The translations under genes and the position numbers were made by a program. A DNA stretch of 64,000 nucleotides from NCBI GenBank assembly GCA_026398615.1, contig JAPLSN010000022.1, positions 1 to 64,000 on the forward strand, given 5' to 3'. This stretch comes from Spirochaetota bacterium. GTDB taxonomy: Bacteria > Spirochaetota > Spirochaetia > Treponematales > UBA12059. The notes below the pieces were generated by a model. That model made no database searches and was not told where the DNA came from. It saw only the letters and a program-made list of their open reading frames with translations. Positions 1 to 8,572 of the stretch are shown in pieces; position 1 is the first letter of the stretch; each line of letters starts with the position of its first letter.

Positions 1-32
1 TTAGCACTTGTCAGCCGGTTTAGCAAGGGATT

Positions 33-50
33 TTATACGGATCAGTATAA
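33..50. repeat. short perfect inverted repeat beyond the 3' end of the integrase gene
   Basis: TTATAC and GTATAA form a perfect 6-bp inverted repeat around a 6-base spacer. It lies about 30 bp past the integrase stop codon. Between it and the stop is a pyrimidine-rich stretch (bases 54-80) that repeats CCCTAC/CCCAC-like units. In integrons with inverted integrase orientation the attI site lies on this side, so this is where attI would be expected. I could not identify canonical GTTRRRY core sites in these 80 bases. It may simply be a weak terminator. Confidence 0.35.
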
Positions 51-80
51 GACCCTACTCCCCACTCCCTACACCCCACT

Positions 81-1271
81 TCACAGCCCATCCACCGGAC
101 TGCGCACCCCCGACGGCCCTCGGTTGAGCACATGGGTGTATATCATGGTCGTTTTTACATCGCTGTGACCCAAAAGTTCCTGAACCGTCCGGATATCGTA
201 CCCATTTTCGATCAGATGGGTGGCAAAGGAATGGCGGAAAGTATGGCAACTGGCCCGTTTTGTCAAACCGGCTTTCAGGACAGCCTCATGCACCGCCCTC
301 TGGAGGAGCGATTCATCCATGTGATGACGTCCTTGCTCACCTGTTTCCTTGTTGACCCAACGCCTCGCTTGTGGGAAAAGCCATTGCCAAAGCCAGTCTT
401 TCGGGGCATTGGGATACTTGCGATCCAGTGCAACGGGCAGTTGGACCTGCCCCCATCCCTCTGCCAGATCCTGGACATGGATTGCCTTGACCAGCTCAAG
501 CTGCTCCCGAAGCGGCTTTTTCATCGTTTCAGGCAACATCGTGATTCGGTCTTTCGCGCCTTTTCCGTTGCGGACGAGAATCTCATTACGGGAGAAATCG
601 ATGTCCTGGACACGAAGGCATAGACATTCCATGAGACGCAATCCGGTTCCGTACATCAGCATTGCTGCCAGCCACATTTCTCCTGAAAGATGGGACAAAA
701 CAGCCTTGACTTCATCACGGCTCATGACCACCGGCAGGCGCGTGGACTTGCGGGCATGGATAAGCTCGCCCAAATCGCCGGGCTGGCGACCGAGAACCGT
801 GCGATAGAGGAAAAGCAATGCTGCAAGCGCCTGGTTCTGTGTCGAGGCACTGACATTTTCCTTCACGGCCAGATGTGTAAGAAAAGCGTTCATCTCGGGT
901 TCTGACATGTATTGGGGCGGTCTGGAACCATGGAAATCGATGAATTGCCTGATCCAGTGAATATACGTCTGCTCGGTGCGCATGCTGTAGTGGCGGGAGC
1001 GGAAAGCCTGGTGCAGGGCTTCCATGAGCCCGGCGGAATCGTCGGCATTGCCGTCGGCAGCATCGAGGGGCTGATCGCTGAAAAGCCCGGTTTTCCAGAG
1101 CGAATGCATCAGGAGATCGACATGGGCCTGGGAGTCTGGAAGAATCCATGCCTTCTGGACCGCATCCCACCGCCGTCCGGGGATACTGTGCATCGCAGTG
1201 ACGAGAGTCTGGTCATAGGGAAACTCTACGCTGAGCTTACGGGGTTGATCTCCCCGGATTGAAAGAATCAC
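81..1271 (-). CDS. intI: integron integrase (IntI-type tyrosine recombinase) with HARP-like N-terminal module
   Basis: Site-specific tyrosine recombinase of the IntI family, which moves gene cassettes between attC and attI sites. From about residue 85 it aligns by eye with IntI1: [16 protein letters not shown], then the catalytic Arg in [11 protein letters not shown], Lys in [24 protein letters not shown] and Tyr in TMIYTHV. The IntI-specific insertion ([19 protein letters not shown]) is present, which separates it from XerC/XerD. The first ~65 residues ([20 protein letters not shown]) resemble the HARP module at the N-terminus of some bacterial recombinases. The start is GTG with AAGGAGG seven bases upstream. 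It lies only 48 bp behind the GlpA-like gene on the same strand and shows no clear promoter of its own, so read-through is possible. All catalytic residues are present, so it looks functional. Confidence 0.93.
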   Translation of the reverse strand: MILSIRGDQPRKLSVEFPYDQTLVTAMHSIPGRRWDAVQKAWILPDSQAHVDLLMHSLWKTGLFSDQPLDAADGNADDSAGLMEALHQAFRSRHYSMRTEQTYIHWIRQFIDFHGSRPPQYMSEPEMNAFLTHLAVKENVSASTQNQALAALLFLYRTVLGRQPGDLGELIHARKSTRLPVVMSRDEVKAVLSHLSGEMWLAAMLMYGTGLRLMECLCLRVQDIDFSRNEILVRNGKGAKDRITMLPETMKKPLREQLELVKAIHVQDLAEGWGQVQLPVALDRKYPNAPKDWLWQWLFPQARRWVNKETGEQGRHHMDESLLQRAVHEAVLKAGLTKRASCHTFRHSFATHLIENGYDIRTVQELLGHSDVKTTMIYTHVLNRGPSGVRSPVDGL

Positions 1272-1319
1272 GGATTGGCCTCCTTGATTTTGGACAGACA
1301 GCTGCGGTTGTGGGGCATT

Positions 1320-2501
1320 TCAGTCCGCCCGCCGGTAATAGTCCCGCCAGCTCGGGAGTATCCTCTCCTTCGTGACGCAGGGCGCGTCGATACCCAGTTT
1401 CGTGCAGACCAGGTCGGTCGCTTTTTCGGCCATGGCGCGCAAAACCGTGGCCTTGCCGCCAAGCACGGAGCAGAAGCCGCCGACGCCGTCCCGCAGTTCG
1501 TGGTCGAGCACGGCGAAGTCCCGGCTCACGGATCTACCGTCGTCGTCGGACTTGCCGGCCAGGGGGCGGGCGGCGCACCAGGTCGCGTGGAACGGCGCGG
1601 AAGCGAAGGCCGGCACGAGTTCGGCGCCTGCCGCGCGCAGGAAGGCGGTTTCCTCCGGGGTCGGCAGGAGGCCGTCGGCGGAATCGGCTTTCCGCTGGGT
1701 GGAACCGATGATGGACAGGAGCCGCTGGGGGACGAGGATGTCGCCGTCGCCGGGCGGCCGCAGGCGCGATACCACCATGTCGACGAGCCTGCCCTTCACG
1801 GCGAGCATGGCTCCGGCCGCGGGTGTTACGCTCACGTCGACGCCGGCGAGGGCTCCGACCTTTCCGGCCCAGGCGCCCGAGGCGTTCACCACGAAGTCGG
1901 CGCAGAAGGACAGACGTTTCCCTGAGGCATCGACCGCGGTGATTCCCGTCGCGCGGCCGCCGTTCGCGCAGATCGAAACGACTTCGGTGAAAGCCCTGAT
2001 GTCGGCGCCCTCCGCTTTTGCGCCGGCCAGGAAGGAAAGCGGCACGCGGAAGGCGTCGAAGGTGCCGTCGGGTACGAGGAACGCGCGCCTGATCGCTGGA
2101 TTGAGGTTTTTTTCCAGGCGGAGCGCGCGCGCAACGGGTATCTCGGCGACCGGTATTCCGGCTTCGCCGCAGGCATCGGAAAACGGATGCGCGTAGTCCG
2201 CGTCGTCATCGCCGATCGCGACGAAGAGCCCGCCGTTGTATTCGATCGCTTCCGGGACGATCCTGCGGAGCGCGAGGCTTTCCTCGTGGCACTCGCGGGC
2301 GATGGCGCGGTCCCCGACGGCGTAGCGGGCGCCGCAATGGAGCTGGCCGTGATGCCTGCCCGTCGTGCCGCCGGTCAGCTCACCGCGTTCGAGGAGGAGC
2401 ACCGAGCAGCCGCGCAGGGACAGGTCCCAGGCGAGGGCCGCGCCCGTGCCGCCGCCGCCGATCACGACGACGCGCGGGCGGTCTCCGGTATCCGTTGTCA
2501 T
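1320..2501 (-). CDS. GlpA-like FAD-dependent glycerol-3-phosphate dehydrogenase, short form
   Basis: FAD-dependent oxidoreductase of the DAO/GlpA family, predicted to oxidise sn-glycerol 3-phosphate to dihydroxyacetone phosphate. The N-terminus has the dinucleotide-binding VVVIGGGGTGAALAWDLSLRG. GELTGGTTGRHHGQLHCGARY follows, the conserved loop of GlpA and GlpD. The protein has 393 residues against ~540 in E. coli GlpA. It stops after the DAO domain and lacks the C-terminal [2Fe-2S]/BFD-like region, so it may need a partner or act on another 2-hydroxyacid. No glpB or glpC is adjacent. It sits between intI and an M29 aminopeptidase on the same strand, 45 bp after the latter. Family is secure, exact substrate is not. 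Confidence 0.82.
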   Translation of the reverse strand: MTTDTGDRPRVVVIGGGGTGAALAWDLSLRGCSVLLLERGELTGGTTGRHHGQLHCGARYAVGDRAIARECHEESLALRRIVPEAIEYNGGLFVAIGDDDADYAHPFSDACGEAGIPVAEIPVARALRLEKNLNPAIRRAFLVPDGTFDAFRVPLSFLAGAKAEGADIRAFTEVVSICANGGRATGITAVDASGKRLSFCADFVVNASGAWAGKVGALAGVDVSVTPAAGAMLAVKGRLVDMVVSRLRPPGDGDILVPQRLLSIIGSTQRKADSADGLLPTPEETAFLRAAGAELVPAFASAPFHATWCAARPLAGKSDDDGRSVSRDFAVLDHELRDGVGGFCSVLGGKATVLRAMAEKATDLVCTKLGIDAPCVTKERILPSWRDYYRRAD

Positions 2502-2546
2502 GGGCTTGAACCTACCGGGCAGGGGGGGAATCCGGGGTCCGCCGCA

Positions 2547-3692
2547 TCAGGCGCGGAGTTCGCCGTCTTCCTCGATCACCGCTTCTCTGCCGTCCTCGAG
2601 GACGGCGACGATGGTCGGGCGCTTGACGAGGCAGTCGTAGTGAATGAGGGCTGGGGCGTCTTCGTCGTAGTTGGAGCCGATGGCGAAGTGGCAGGTGCCG
2701 AAGGCCTTTTCGTCCTCCAGCATGTTCCCCGAGATGACCGCTTTCGGATTGAGCCCGATGCCGAGCTCCCCGACGTTGCGCGCGTTGCGGGCGTAGGCCA
2801 CGGCCTTGTCCTTCGTGATGCGGCCGTCGTCCGCCATGGCGCGCGCGTTGTCCGATCCCGACGCGACGGCCTGCTCGAGCCGCCTGGCGTCCGGGCCGCC
2901 TTCGAAGGAGACGAAGAAACCGTCCCGGACGACCGCGCGGACCGGTTCCGAGACGACGATGTCGCCCGAGTCCAGGGAAACGGATCCGTCGAATACGATG
3001 ACGCCGTTCGAGCTGCCCAGCTCGGGCGACACGAACACCTCTCCCGCGGGCAGGTTGCCGCCCCTGCCCGGCGAGGAAAAGTCCCCGTCGTCGCTCATGG
3101 CGACGCGTCCGCGCAGGCCCACGACGATGTCGGTGCCGCCCTGGCTTCTTACCCGGACGGAAACGGCGTGCTCGAGGAGTTTCCTCACCGCGAGGCAGCG
3201 GCGCTTGAGTTCCGCGTAATCGATCGGGACCGTCTTCACGAACATGGCCTTCGTCACGCTCGGGGACCAGAAAGCGCGCAGGGTCTTGGCCCCGTGGAGC
3301 TGGTAGTGGAAGATATGGTCATAGGAGACGTCGTCCCAGTCGTAGGGCGTCCGGAGGCCGGACCGGTCCTTCCCGAGCTTTTCGGCGCTCAGCGACATGA
3401 CGACGTCCGGCTGCGACTCGAACGCTGCGATGACGGATTCCTCGGCGTAATCCATCTGCGTCTTCACCCTCTGGATGATGATGGATGCCCGCGCGCCGGA
3501 CGCGATCGACGTGTCGAAGAGGGCGTACGAGATCTCCGCGACGTCCCGGGCGGGGTTCGTGATGATGATGACCTTTTCGCCGGGCTGGATTTTCAGCGAG
3601 CCGCGCACGGCGACCTCGGCGGCCTCGCGCAGGCCGGGATCGATTCCAAAGGTAGAGGCGAAGGAAAACTCATCGGCATCGTGTGTCGTCAT
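2547..3692 (-). CDS. M29-family metal-dependent aminopeptidase
   Basis: Cytosolic aminopeptidase of family M29 (thermophilic aminopeptidase type), which removes N-terminal residues using two divalent metal ions. The 381 residues match the family length. Conserved metal-binding segments appear in order: GEVFVSPE (Glu), NVGELGIGLNP (Glu), TCHFAIGSNYD (His) and LIHYDCLV (His and Asp). The N-terminal PGEKVIIITNP is also typical. It is upstream of the GlpA-like gene on the same strand with a short gap, so co-transcription is likely, but no functional link is evident. Confidence 0.86.
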   Translation of the reverse strand: MTTHDADEFSFASTFGIDPGLREAAEVAVRGSLKIQPGEKVIIITNPARDVAEISYALFDTSIASGARASIIIQRVKTQMDYAEESVIAAFESQPDVVMSLSAEKLGKDRSGLRTPYDWDDVSYDHIFHYQLHGAKTLRAFWSPSVTKAMFVKTVPIDYAELKRRCLAVRKLLEHAVSVRVRSQGGTDIVVGLRGRVAMSDDGDFSSPGRGGNLPAGEVFVSPELGSSNGVIVFDGSVSLDSGDIVVSEPVRAVVRDGFFVSFEGGPDARRLEQAVASGSDNARAMADDGRITKDKAVAYARNARNVGELGIGLNPKAVISGNMLEDEKAFGTCHFAIGSNYDEDAPALIHYDCLVKRPTIVAVLEDGREAVIEEDGELRA

Positions 3693-3758
3693 CCGTACAT
3701 TTCATACCCGTCAGTCGAGGATGTCAAGGACGGAGCGAGGCCGTCGGATCGAGCGGCG

Positions 3759-4268
3759 CTATTTCCCCGTCCGGAATCCCGGCGACCATGCGAGTGCGAT
3801 CCCGAGGCGGGTTCCGGACGCGAATTCCCCGAAATCCAGCGGGCCGCGCGTACCGAACGCGGATGCGTCCGCGAAGCGGAGGAAGGCGGAAAGGCCGAAG
3901 GGACCGCCGCCGCGCAGGATTTCGACGCGGAGCGCGAACGCCGGCCTGACGCCTTTTTCTCCCGCGGCATACTCGACCCCGGCCTGGGCTTCCAGTCCTT
4001 CGCTCAAACCCGCCAGGAAGAACCCGGAACAGCGCGCGAACCCGCTGCCGGAGAAACCGGCGTCGACCGATGCGCCGATCCGCACGGGGCCGGCATCGAC
4101 GCCCGCCTGGGCCGAGCCGCCTGATTCCGAAAGACCCCCCGAGACATCGAAGGTCGATTCCAGTCCCAGGCGGACGAAGGGGCGGAGCGCGGAACCCTTG
4201 TCCGCGCCGGCGACGTGGGCGGCTGCGATCGTCGCGAGCAAGGCCGCCAGTATGCGGGGTTTCATCAT
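3759..4268 (-). CDS. small exported protein, possible outer-membrane beta-barrel
   Basis: Unrecognised 169-residue protein with a clear signal peptide (MMKPRILAALLATIAAAHVAGA, cleavage probably near residue 22). The rest is rich in Gly, Ala and Ser with alternating hydrophobic residues and no cysteine cluster, and ends in an aromatic/basic tail (AWSPGFRTGK). This resembles a small outer-membrane barrel or periplasmic protein, but no family can be named. The start has AGGAGG six bases upstream of the first of two consecutive ATG codons. It lies downstream of ispH on the same strand, 90 bp away. Confidence 0.6.
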   Translation of the reverse strand: MMKPRILAALLATIAAAHVAGADKGSALRPFVRLGLESTFDVSGGLSESGGSAQAGVDAGPVRIGASVDAGFSGSGFARCSGFFLAGLSEGLEAQAGVEYAAGEKGVRPAFALRVEILRGGGPFGLSAFLRFADASAFGTRGPLDFGEFASGTRLGIALAWSPGFRTGK

Positions 4269-4358
4269 GGAACGCCTCCTGCCGGGCCGCGCGCCTGAAT
4301 CCGGCCGGCCGGCCCGCTGTGGAGTAAACGTCGTCGCGTCGGCCCCGCGCTTGTGCGT

Positions 4359-5219
4359 TCAGGAGGCAGGGAGGGTTTTCAGGTAGTCGATGATCTCCGA
4401 TTCGATGAATCCGGGCGTGGAGGAGGAGGAGACGACGATGGCGGTCCGGACGCCCGAAAGGTCGAGGCGCAGGGCCTTGAGGCCCTCGAGATCCTCGACG
4501 AAGCGCGCCCGCCCGTCGTCGAGCGCCTTGAAGAGCTTGCCGGCGTTGGACGACGCCGGATCGCCGACGACGACTACGATGTCCGCGCGCCCGCGCAGGG
4601 CGATGGCGGCGCGTTCCCTGCGCGAGGTGACGGGGCAGATGCTGTCGACGACGTCCACGCGGCGTCCCGGGAGCGCGGACACGCGGTCCGCGGTCTCGCG
4701 GAAGAGCGCGGGATCGCCCGTGGTCTGGGAAATCACGAGGATGCCCCGGCCGGGGTCGGGCGGCCGCGAGAGGAACGTGTCCAGGTTCGCGCTTGTCTCG
4801 ATGACGACGGGATCGTCGGCGTAACTCACGAGGCCGCGGGTTTCCGGATGGGCCGCGGCGCCCGAGATGACGACGAGTTCCCCCCGGTCGGACCTCTCGC
4901 GCACCAGGCGCTGGAGGCGCTTGACCGTGCCGCAGGTCAGGTCGATCACCTCCGAGCGCGAACGCGCGGCGGCTTCTCGTTTCCGGTCGATCCCGTGGGT
5001 CCGGATGGCGATCGCGGCGCCCGACGGGGCTTCCGCGGGATCGGCGATCGTGCGGACGCCGAGGGATTCGAGCCTCTCGACGAAGCGGCGGTTGTGGATG
5101 AGCTCCCCGAGCACCACGAGCGGCCTGCCGGGATGCCTGGCGAGTTCGTCCATGATGCGATTCTCGGCGCTCTTGACGCCGGGGCAGAATCCCGAGTAAG
5201 CGGGGACGAGGACTTCCAA
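4359..5219 (-). CDS. ispH: 4-hydroxy-3-methylbut-2-enyl diphosphate reductase (IspH/LytB), TTG start
   Basis: Last step of the MEP isoprenoid pathway: reduces HMBPP to IPP and DMAPP with a [4Fe-4S] cluster. The three cluster cysteines are visible in YSGFCPGVKSAE (Cys12), DLTCGTVKRLQ and DSICPVTSRRERAA. LGELIHNRRFVERL and VVSSSSTPGFIESEIIDYL are also typical. The open frame extends further upstream, but that part overlaps the prenyl synthase gene and looks non-coding. The best start is TTG at 5219, one base past the stop of the upstream gene; it puts the first cluster Cys at residue 12, as in E. coli. The resulting length is 286 residues. It is almost certainly translated together with the polyprenyl synthase, joining supply and use of IPP in one operon. 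Confidence 0.9.
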   Translation of the reverse strand: MEVLVPAYSGFCPGVKSAENRIMDELARHPGRPLVVLGELIHNRRFVERLESLGVRTIADPAEAPSGAAIAIRTHGIDRKREAAARSRSEVIDLTCGTVKRLQRLVRERSDRGELVVISGAAAHPETRGLVSYADDPVVIETSANLDTFLSRPPDPGRGILVISQTTGDPALFRETADRVSALPGRRVDVVDSICPVTSRRERAAIALRGRADIVVVVGDPASSNAGKLFKALDDGRARFVEDLEGLKALRLDLSGVRTAIVVSSSSTPGFIESEIIDYLKTLPAS

Positions 5220-5220
5220 T

Positions 5221-6306
5221 TCAGGATTCCCGGGTGGAGACGTACCCGACGAGGGCCTGGAGGAGGGCTCCAGGACCGGGTGCGGCGTCGAGGGAACTGA
5301 TTTTCCCAAGTGCTCCGCTCGCGAAGCTTTCGGCGAGGAGACCGACTTCCCGGCGGACACCGAGTCCTTCCAGGAGGCCGCGGACGTAATCCATCTCCGA
5401 CGGCCCCGCTTCCGCGTACCCGAAGATGCCGGACAGACGTTGACGATCTTCCGGTCCGGCGGCACATTCGAGCGCCACCCGGTACATCGTCATCTTGCCT
5501 TCGCGGATGTCGGAACCGAGGGGCTTGCCGAGCTTCTTTCCCGAGCCGAACAGCCCCAGCTCGTCGTCGCGGATCTGGAAGGCCACGCCCGCGTCTTCGC
5601 CGATACCGGCAAGGATCCCGACTGTATCGGGATCCTTGCCGGCCAGCAGGGCTCCGGCAGCCAGCGGAAGCGAAAAAGTATAGCGGGCCGTCTTGTGGCG
5701 GTACATGCGAAGGACGTCGTCCGCGGTCGGCGCTTCCGGGGAAATCCCCCAGCGCACGTCGCGCATCTGCGCGAAGGCCACGCCGGCCAGCTCGCGCCCC
5801 GCGAGGGCCACGATGCCGCGGATCGCGTCCGGGGCGGCCCCGCAGGACGCCAGTTCTTCGAAGCCGGCGAAGAAGGCGGTATCGGCGGCGCAGATGCCCA
5901 GGGACAGACCCTCGTGGCCGGGGTCGCGGGATCCCGCCCGTTCCGCCGCGTCGGCGTAGGCGCGGTGGAGCGTCTTCATGCCGCGGCGGAGCTCGTCGCG
6001 GTCCATGATGTCGTCGTGGACGAGGAGGCCCGTCTGGAAGAGTTCCATGGCGGCGGCCACGCGTGCGACGACCACGTCGGAAGGTTCGGCGCCGAAAAGG
6101 TCGCGGCCGAGGAAGACGAGCGCGCCGCGGAGCATCTTGCCGGGCAGGGTAAAGTCCCTGAGGGCGTCGGCGAGCCCCGCGCCCTCGGGGCCGATTTCGG
6201 CGAGCCGTTCAGCCAGTTCCGCCGCCAGTTCGGCGACGCGCCCGCCCGTGAGCGCGCGCTTTTCCGAGAGATAAGCCACGAGTCCCGCGTTCGCTGGGTC
6301 GATCAT
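5221..6306 (-). CDS. polyprenyl diphosphate synthase (IspA/GGPP-synthase family)
   Basis: Trans-isoprenyl diphosphate synthase condensing IPP with allylic diphosphates to build longer prenyl chains. The first Asp-rich motif is in LVHDDIMDRDELRRG and the second in FQIRDDELGLFG, followed by KKLGKPLGSDIREGK. The ATG at 6306 gives 361 residues and begins just before the first family-like helix (MIDPANAGLVAYLSEKRALTGG). Upstream in-frame ATGs would extend into the divergent promoter region. Product chain length cannot be read from sequence. It is the first gene of a pair with ispH. Confidence 0.88.
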   Translation of the reverse strand: MIDPANAGLVAYLSEKRALTGGRVAELAAELAERLAEIGPEGAGLADALRDFTLPGKMLRGALVFLGRDLFGAEPSDVVVARVAAAMELFQTGLLVHDDIMDRDELRRGMKTLHRAYADAAERAGSRDPGHEGLSLGICAADTAFFAGFEELASCGAAPDAIRGIVALAGRELAGVAFAQMRDVRWGISPEAPTADDVLRMYRHKTARYTFSLPLAAGALLAGKDPDTVGILAGIGEDAGVAFQIRDDELGLFGSGKKLGKPLGSDIREGKMTMYRVALECAAGPEDRQRLSGIFGYAEAGPSEMDYVRGLLEGLGVRREVGLLAESFASGALGKISSLDAAPGPGALLQALVGYVSTRES

Positions 6307-6497
6307 GGGGCGAGCATAGCATTTCCGGGCGGTGATCGCAAAGCGGGCGGCGTGCGCCCGCGGAATCGGCGTTGCCATGTCCGGCTCGCCGGTGTACGAT
6401 ATCGGTTTCGCGGGTCGGGCCGGTCCCCATGAACTTCGCGCCGGCCCGCTGGCGGCAGGATCCGGCTCCACGTTTCCGCCGCCCGAAGGGAAGAACC

Positions 6498-7769
6498 ATG
6501 GCAGGAAAGAAAGCCTTCGCCACAATCGCGTTGTGCGCCGCCATTTCGCTCTGCCGCGCCGGAGCGGCTCCCGGTCCGGCAGTCGCGTCGGGAAAGAAGC
6601 AGACCGTCGTGTTCAGGACGGCCCCGGCCGACGCCCGCGTCTTCGAGGACGGCGTCCAGGTCGCGTTCGCGAAGGCCGGGAACGGCGGCAGGACGGCGGT
6701 CTTCGGCCCCGGCACCCACGTCGTCAGCGTCAGGGCGGAAGGGTACGACGCGAAGCGCGCTGGGTTCAGGGTCGACGGCCGGGATCTCGTCGTGGAGGTC
6801 AAGCTCGAGCGCTCGGACTCGGGCCTCGTCTTCCTGGGATTCTACCCGACGTCGCGCTGCCCGAAGAGCGTGGAGTACACCCCGGACGGCCGCTACCTGG
6901 TCAGTGCGCCCCTGTCCGGAACCGCGGTGGACGTGTTCGACGCCGTCACACTGCGGCGCCATGCCACCCTCGCCGTGCCGGAGGCGTACGCGAAGCAGGA
7001 AGGCTTCGTGGAGATCGCCTTCGTGGAATCGCTGGATGAAATGTGGGTATCCCAGATGCAACCCAACGTCGTGCACGTCTTCTCGCTGTCCGACTTCAGC
7101 TATCTGGCGACCCTGCCGTCCGGCGGCGTCTTCCCCAAGGTGCTCCTGGCCCACCCGGACGGCACGCGGGTCTTCGTGGCCAACTGGCTGTCGGGCAACG
7201 TGGCCGTGATCGACCCCCGCACCCGGAAGCTCGTTTCGACCATAGCGACCGGGGGCATACCCCGGGGCATGGCGCTGTCCCCGGACGGCAGACGCCTGTT
7301 CGTCGCGGACTTCGACCGCGGCGCCGTGCACGTCGTCGACCTGGCGACGGGCAAGGTCGTGAAGACCATCGCAGGCGGCATCGCGATGCGGCACCTGGTG
7401 ACGGACCCGGCCTCGAACCGGCTCTACGCCTCCGACATGGGGAGGCGGAGCGTCTCCGTCTTCGACATGGACAGCTACGCGAAGCTCGGCGAGGTGACGA
7501 TCGGCGGCAACGTCAACACGATCAAGCTGTCGCCCGACGCCACGCGGCTCTACGTTTCCACGCGCGGCCCGAACAATCCCGTCGACTACACGATCAAGGG
7601 ACCGGAATTCGGCAGGCTCGTCGTCGTGGACTGCGTCACGTTCCGGGCGATCGACTGGCAGTGGGGGATGAACCAGCCGACGGGCCTGGCGGTATCCCCT
7701 GACGGGCGCACCATCGTGCTCACGGACTTCCTCGACCACCGGCTCGAAGTCTACGGGACGGCGCGATGA
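6498..7769 (+). CDS. exported YVTN-type beta-propeller protein with PEGA-like N-terminal domain
   Basis: Secreted protein of 423 residues. A signal peptide (MAGKKAFATIALCAAISLCRA) is followed by a ~70-residue PEGA-like beta domain (VFRTAPADARVFEDGVQV, GPGTHVVSVRAEGYD). Six to seven propeller blades follow, with repeated units such as VEYTPDGRYLV, LLAHPDGTRVFVANW, MALSPDGRRLFVADFD and IKLSPDATRLYVSTRG. Such propellers serve as surface binding or scaffold modules; no ligand is evident. The start was chosen for GAAGGGAAG just upstream and the signal peptide. Its stop overlaps the nudC start (ATGA), so the two are translationally coupled. It is divergent from the prenyl synthase gene. Confidence 0.83.
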   Translation: MAGKKAFATIALCAAISLCRAGAAPGPAVASGKKQTVVFRTAPADARVFEDGVQVAFAKAGNGGRTAVFGPGTHVVSVRAEGYDAKRAGFRVDGRDLVVEVKLERSDSGLVFLGFYPTSRCPKSVEYTPDGRYLVSAPLSGTAVDVFDAVTLRRHATLAVPEAYAKQEGFVEIAFVESLDEMWVSQMQPNVVHVFSLSDFSYLATLPSGGVFPKVLLAHPDGTRVFVANWLSGNVAVIDPRTRKLVSTIATGGIPRGMALSPDGRRLFVADFDRGAVHVVDLATGKVVKTIAGGIAMRHLVTDPASNRLYASDMGRRSVSVFDMDSYAKLGEVTIGGNVNTIKLSPDATRLYVSTRGPNNPVDYTIKGPEFGRLVVVDCVTFRAIDWQWGMNQPTGLAVSPDGRTIVLTDFLDHRLEVYGTAR

Positions 7770-8572
7770 GCGATGCAGGTCGTCTTGCCGGCGCGCCCGT
7801 CCTCGCGTTCCGCGGTCCGGAGCTGCTCCTCGACGAAGCCTCCGGCCGTCCCGCGCCGCCGCCCGCGGACGCACGGGTCGTCGACCGCTTCGACGCCCGC
7901 GACGGGCTGCCGGCGGCATGGACGCTGGCGGCCGATTGCCCCGCGCCCGCGGGAACCGCGTGGACCACGGTGCGCTCCCTCCTGGGCACCGATCCCTGGA
8001 CTTCCCTCAAGCCCGCGCTCAAGGCGCTGGCGATCCTCAACTGGCGCGCGAGCTCCCGTTTCTGCGGCCGCTGCGGCGCGCCCGCGGCCGACAAGGCCGA
8101 CGAGATCGCCCGGGTCTGCACCGCCTGCGGGTCTATCGTCTACCCGAGGCTCTCGCCGGCCATCCTCGCGGTCGTGACGAAAGGCGGCCGGCTGCTCCTC
8201 GCACGCAACGCGAACTTCAAGGGCGGGATCTTCAGCCTCGTGGCGGGCTTCGTGGAACCGGCCGAAAGCTTCGAGGAATGCGTCGTACGGGAAGTTCTCG
8301 AGGAAACCGGCGTGGAGGTCGGCGCCCCGCGCTACCGCGCATCGCAGGGCTGGCCCTTCCCGGATTCGCTCATGGTCGGTTTCGAGGCCGAATGGATTTC
8401 GGGCGAGATCAGGCCCGACGGCGTGGAGATCGCGGAGGCGCGCTGGTTCTCCCCGGACGATCCTCCGCCCCTGCCACTGCCCGGCAGCCTCTCACGCGCG
8501 TTGATCGACGCGGCTTTCGGGCGGATCGGAGGGGAACCTCAGGCACCCTTCACGATGCCAGCACCTTCCTGA
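7766..8572 (+). CDS. nudC: NudC-type NAD+/NADH pyrophosphatase (Nudix hydrolase with zinc ribbon)
   Basis: Hydrolyses NAD(H), and in characterised homologues also removes NAD caps from RNA 5' ends. Order of domains in 268 residues: variable N-terminus, zinc ribbon (FCGRCGAP, then VCTACGSIVYPR), then a perfect Nudix box GFVEPAESFEECVVREVLEETGV. The NudC-specific motif SQPWPFPxS is present as SQGWPFPDS, with Gly replacing Pro. Length is close to the E. coli 257. It overlaps the preceding propeller gene by four bases. Its 3' end overlaps the convergent hydrolase gene by 23 bp. Confidence 0.93.
   Translation: MSDAGRLAGAPVLAFRGPELLLDEASGRPAPPPADARVVDRFDARDGLPAAWTLAADCPAPAGTAWTTVRSLLGTDPWTSLKPALKALAILNWRASSRFCGRCGAPAADKADEIARVCTACGSIVYPRLSPAILAVVTKGGRLLLARNANFKGGIFSLVAGFVEPAESFEECVVREVLEETGVEVGAPRYRASQGWPFPDSLMVGFEAEWISGEIRPDGVEIAEARWFSPDDPPPLPLPGSLSRALIDAAFGRIGGEPQAPFTMPAPS

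Noticed and set aside
1-80. attI or attC site next to the integrase
   Set aside because: No pair of GTTRRRY/RYYYAAC cores could be found; only a short inverted repeat is clear.
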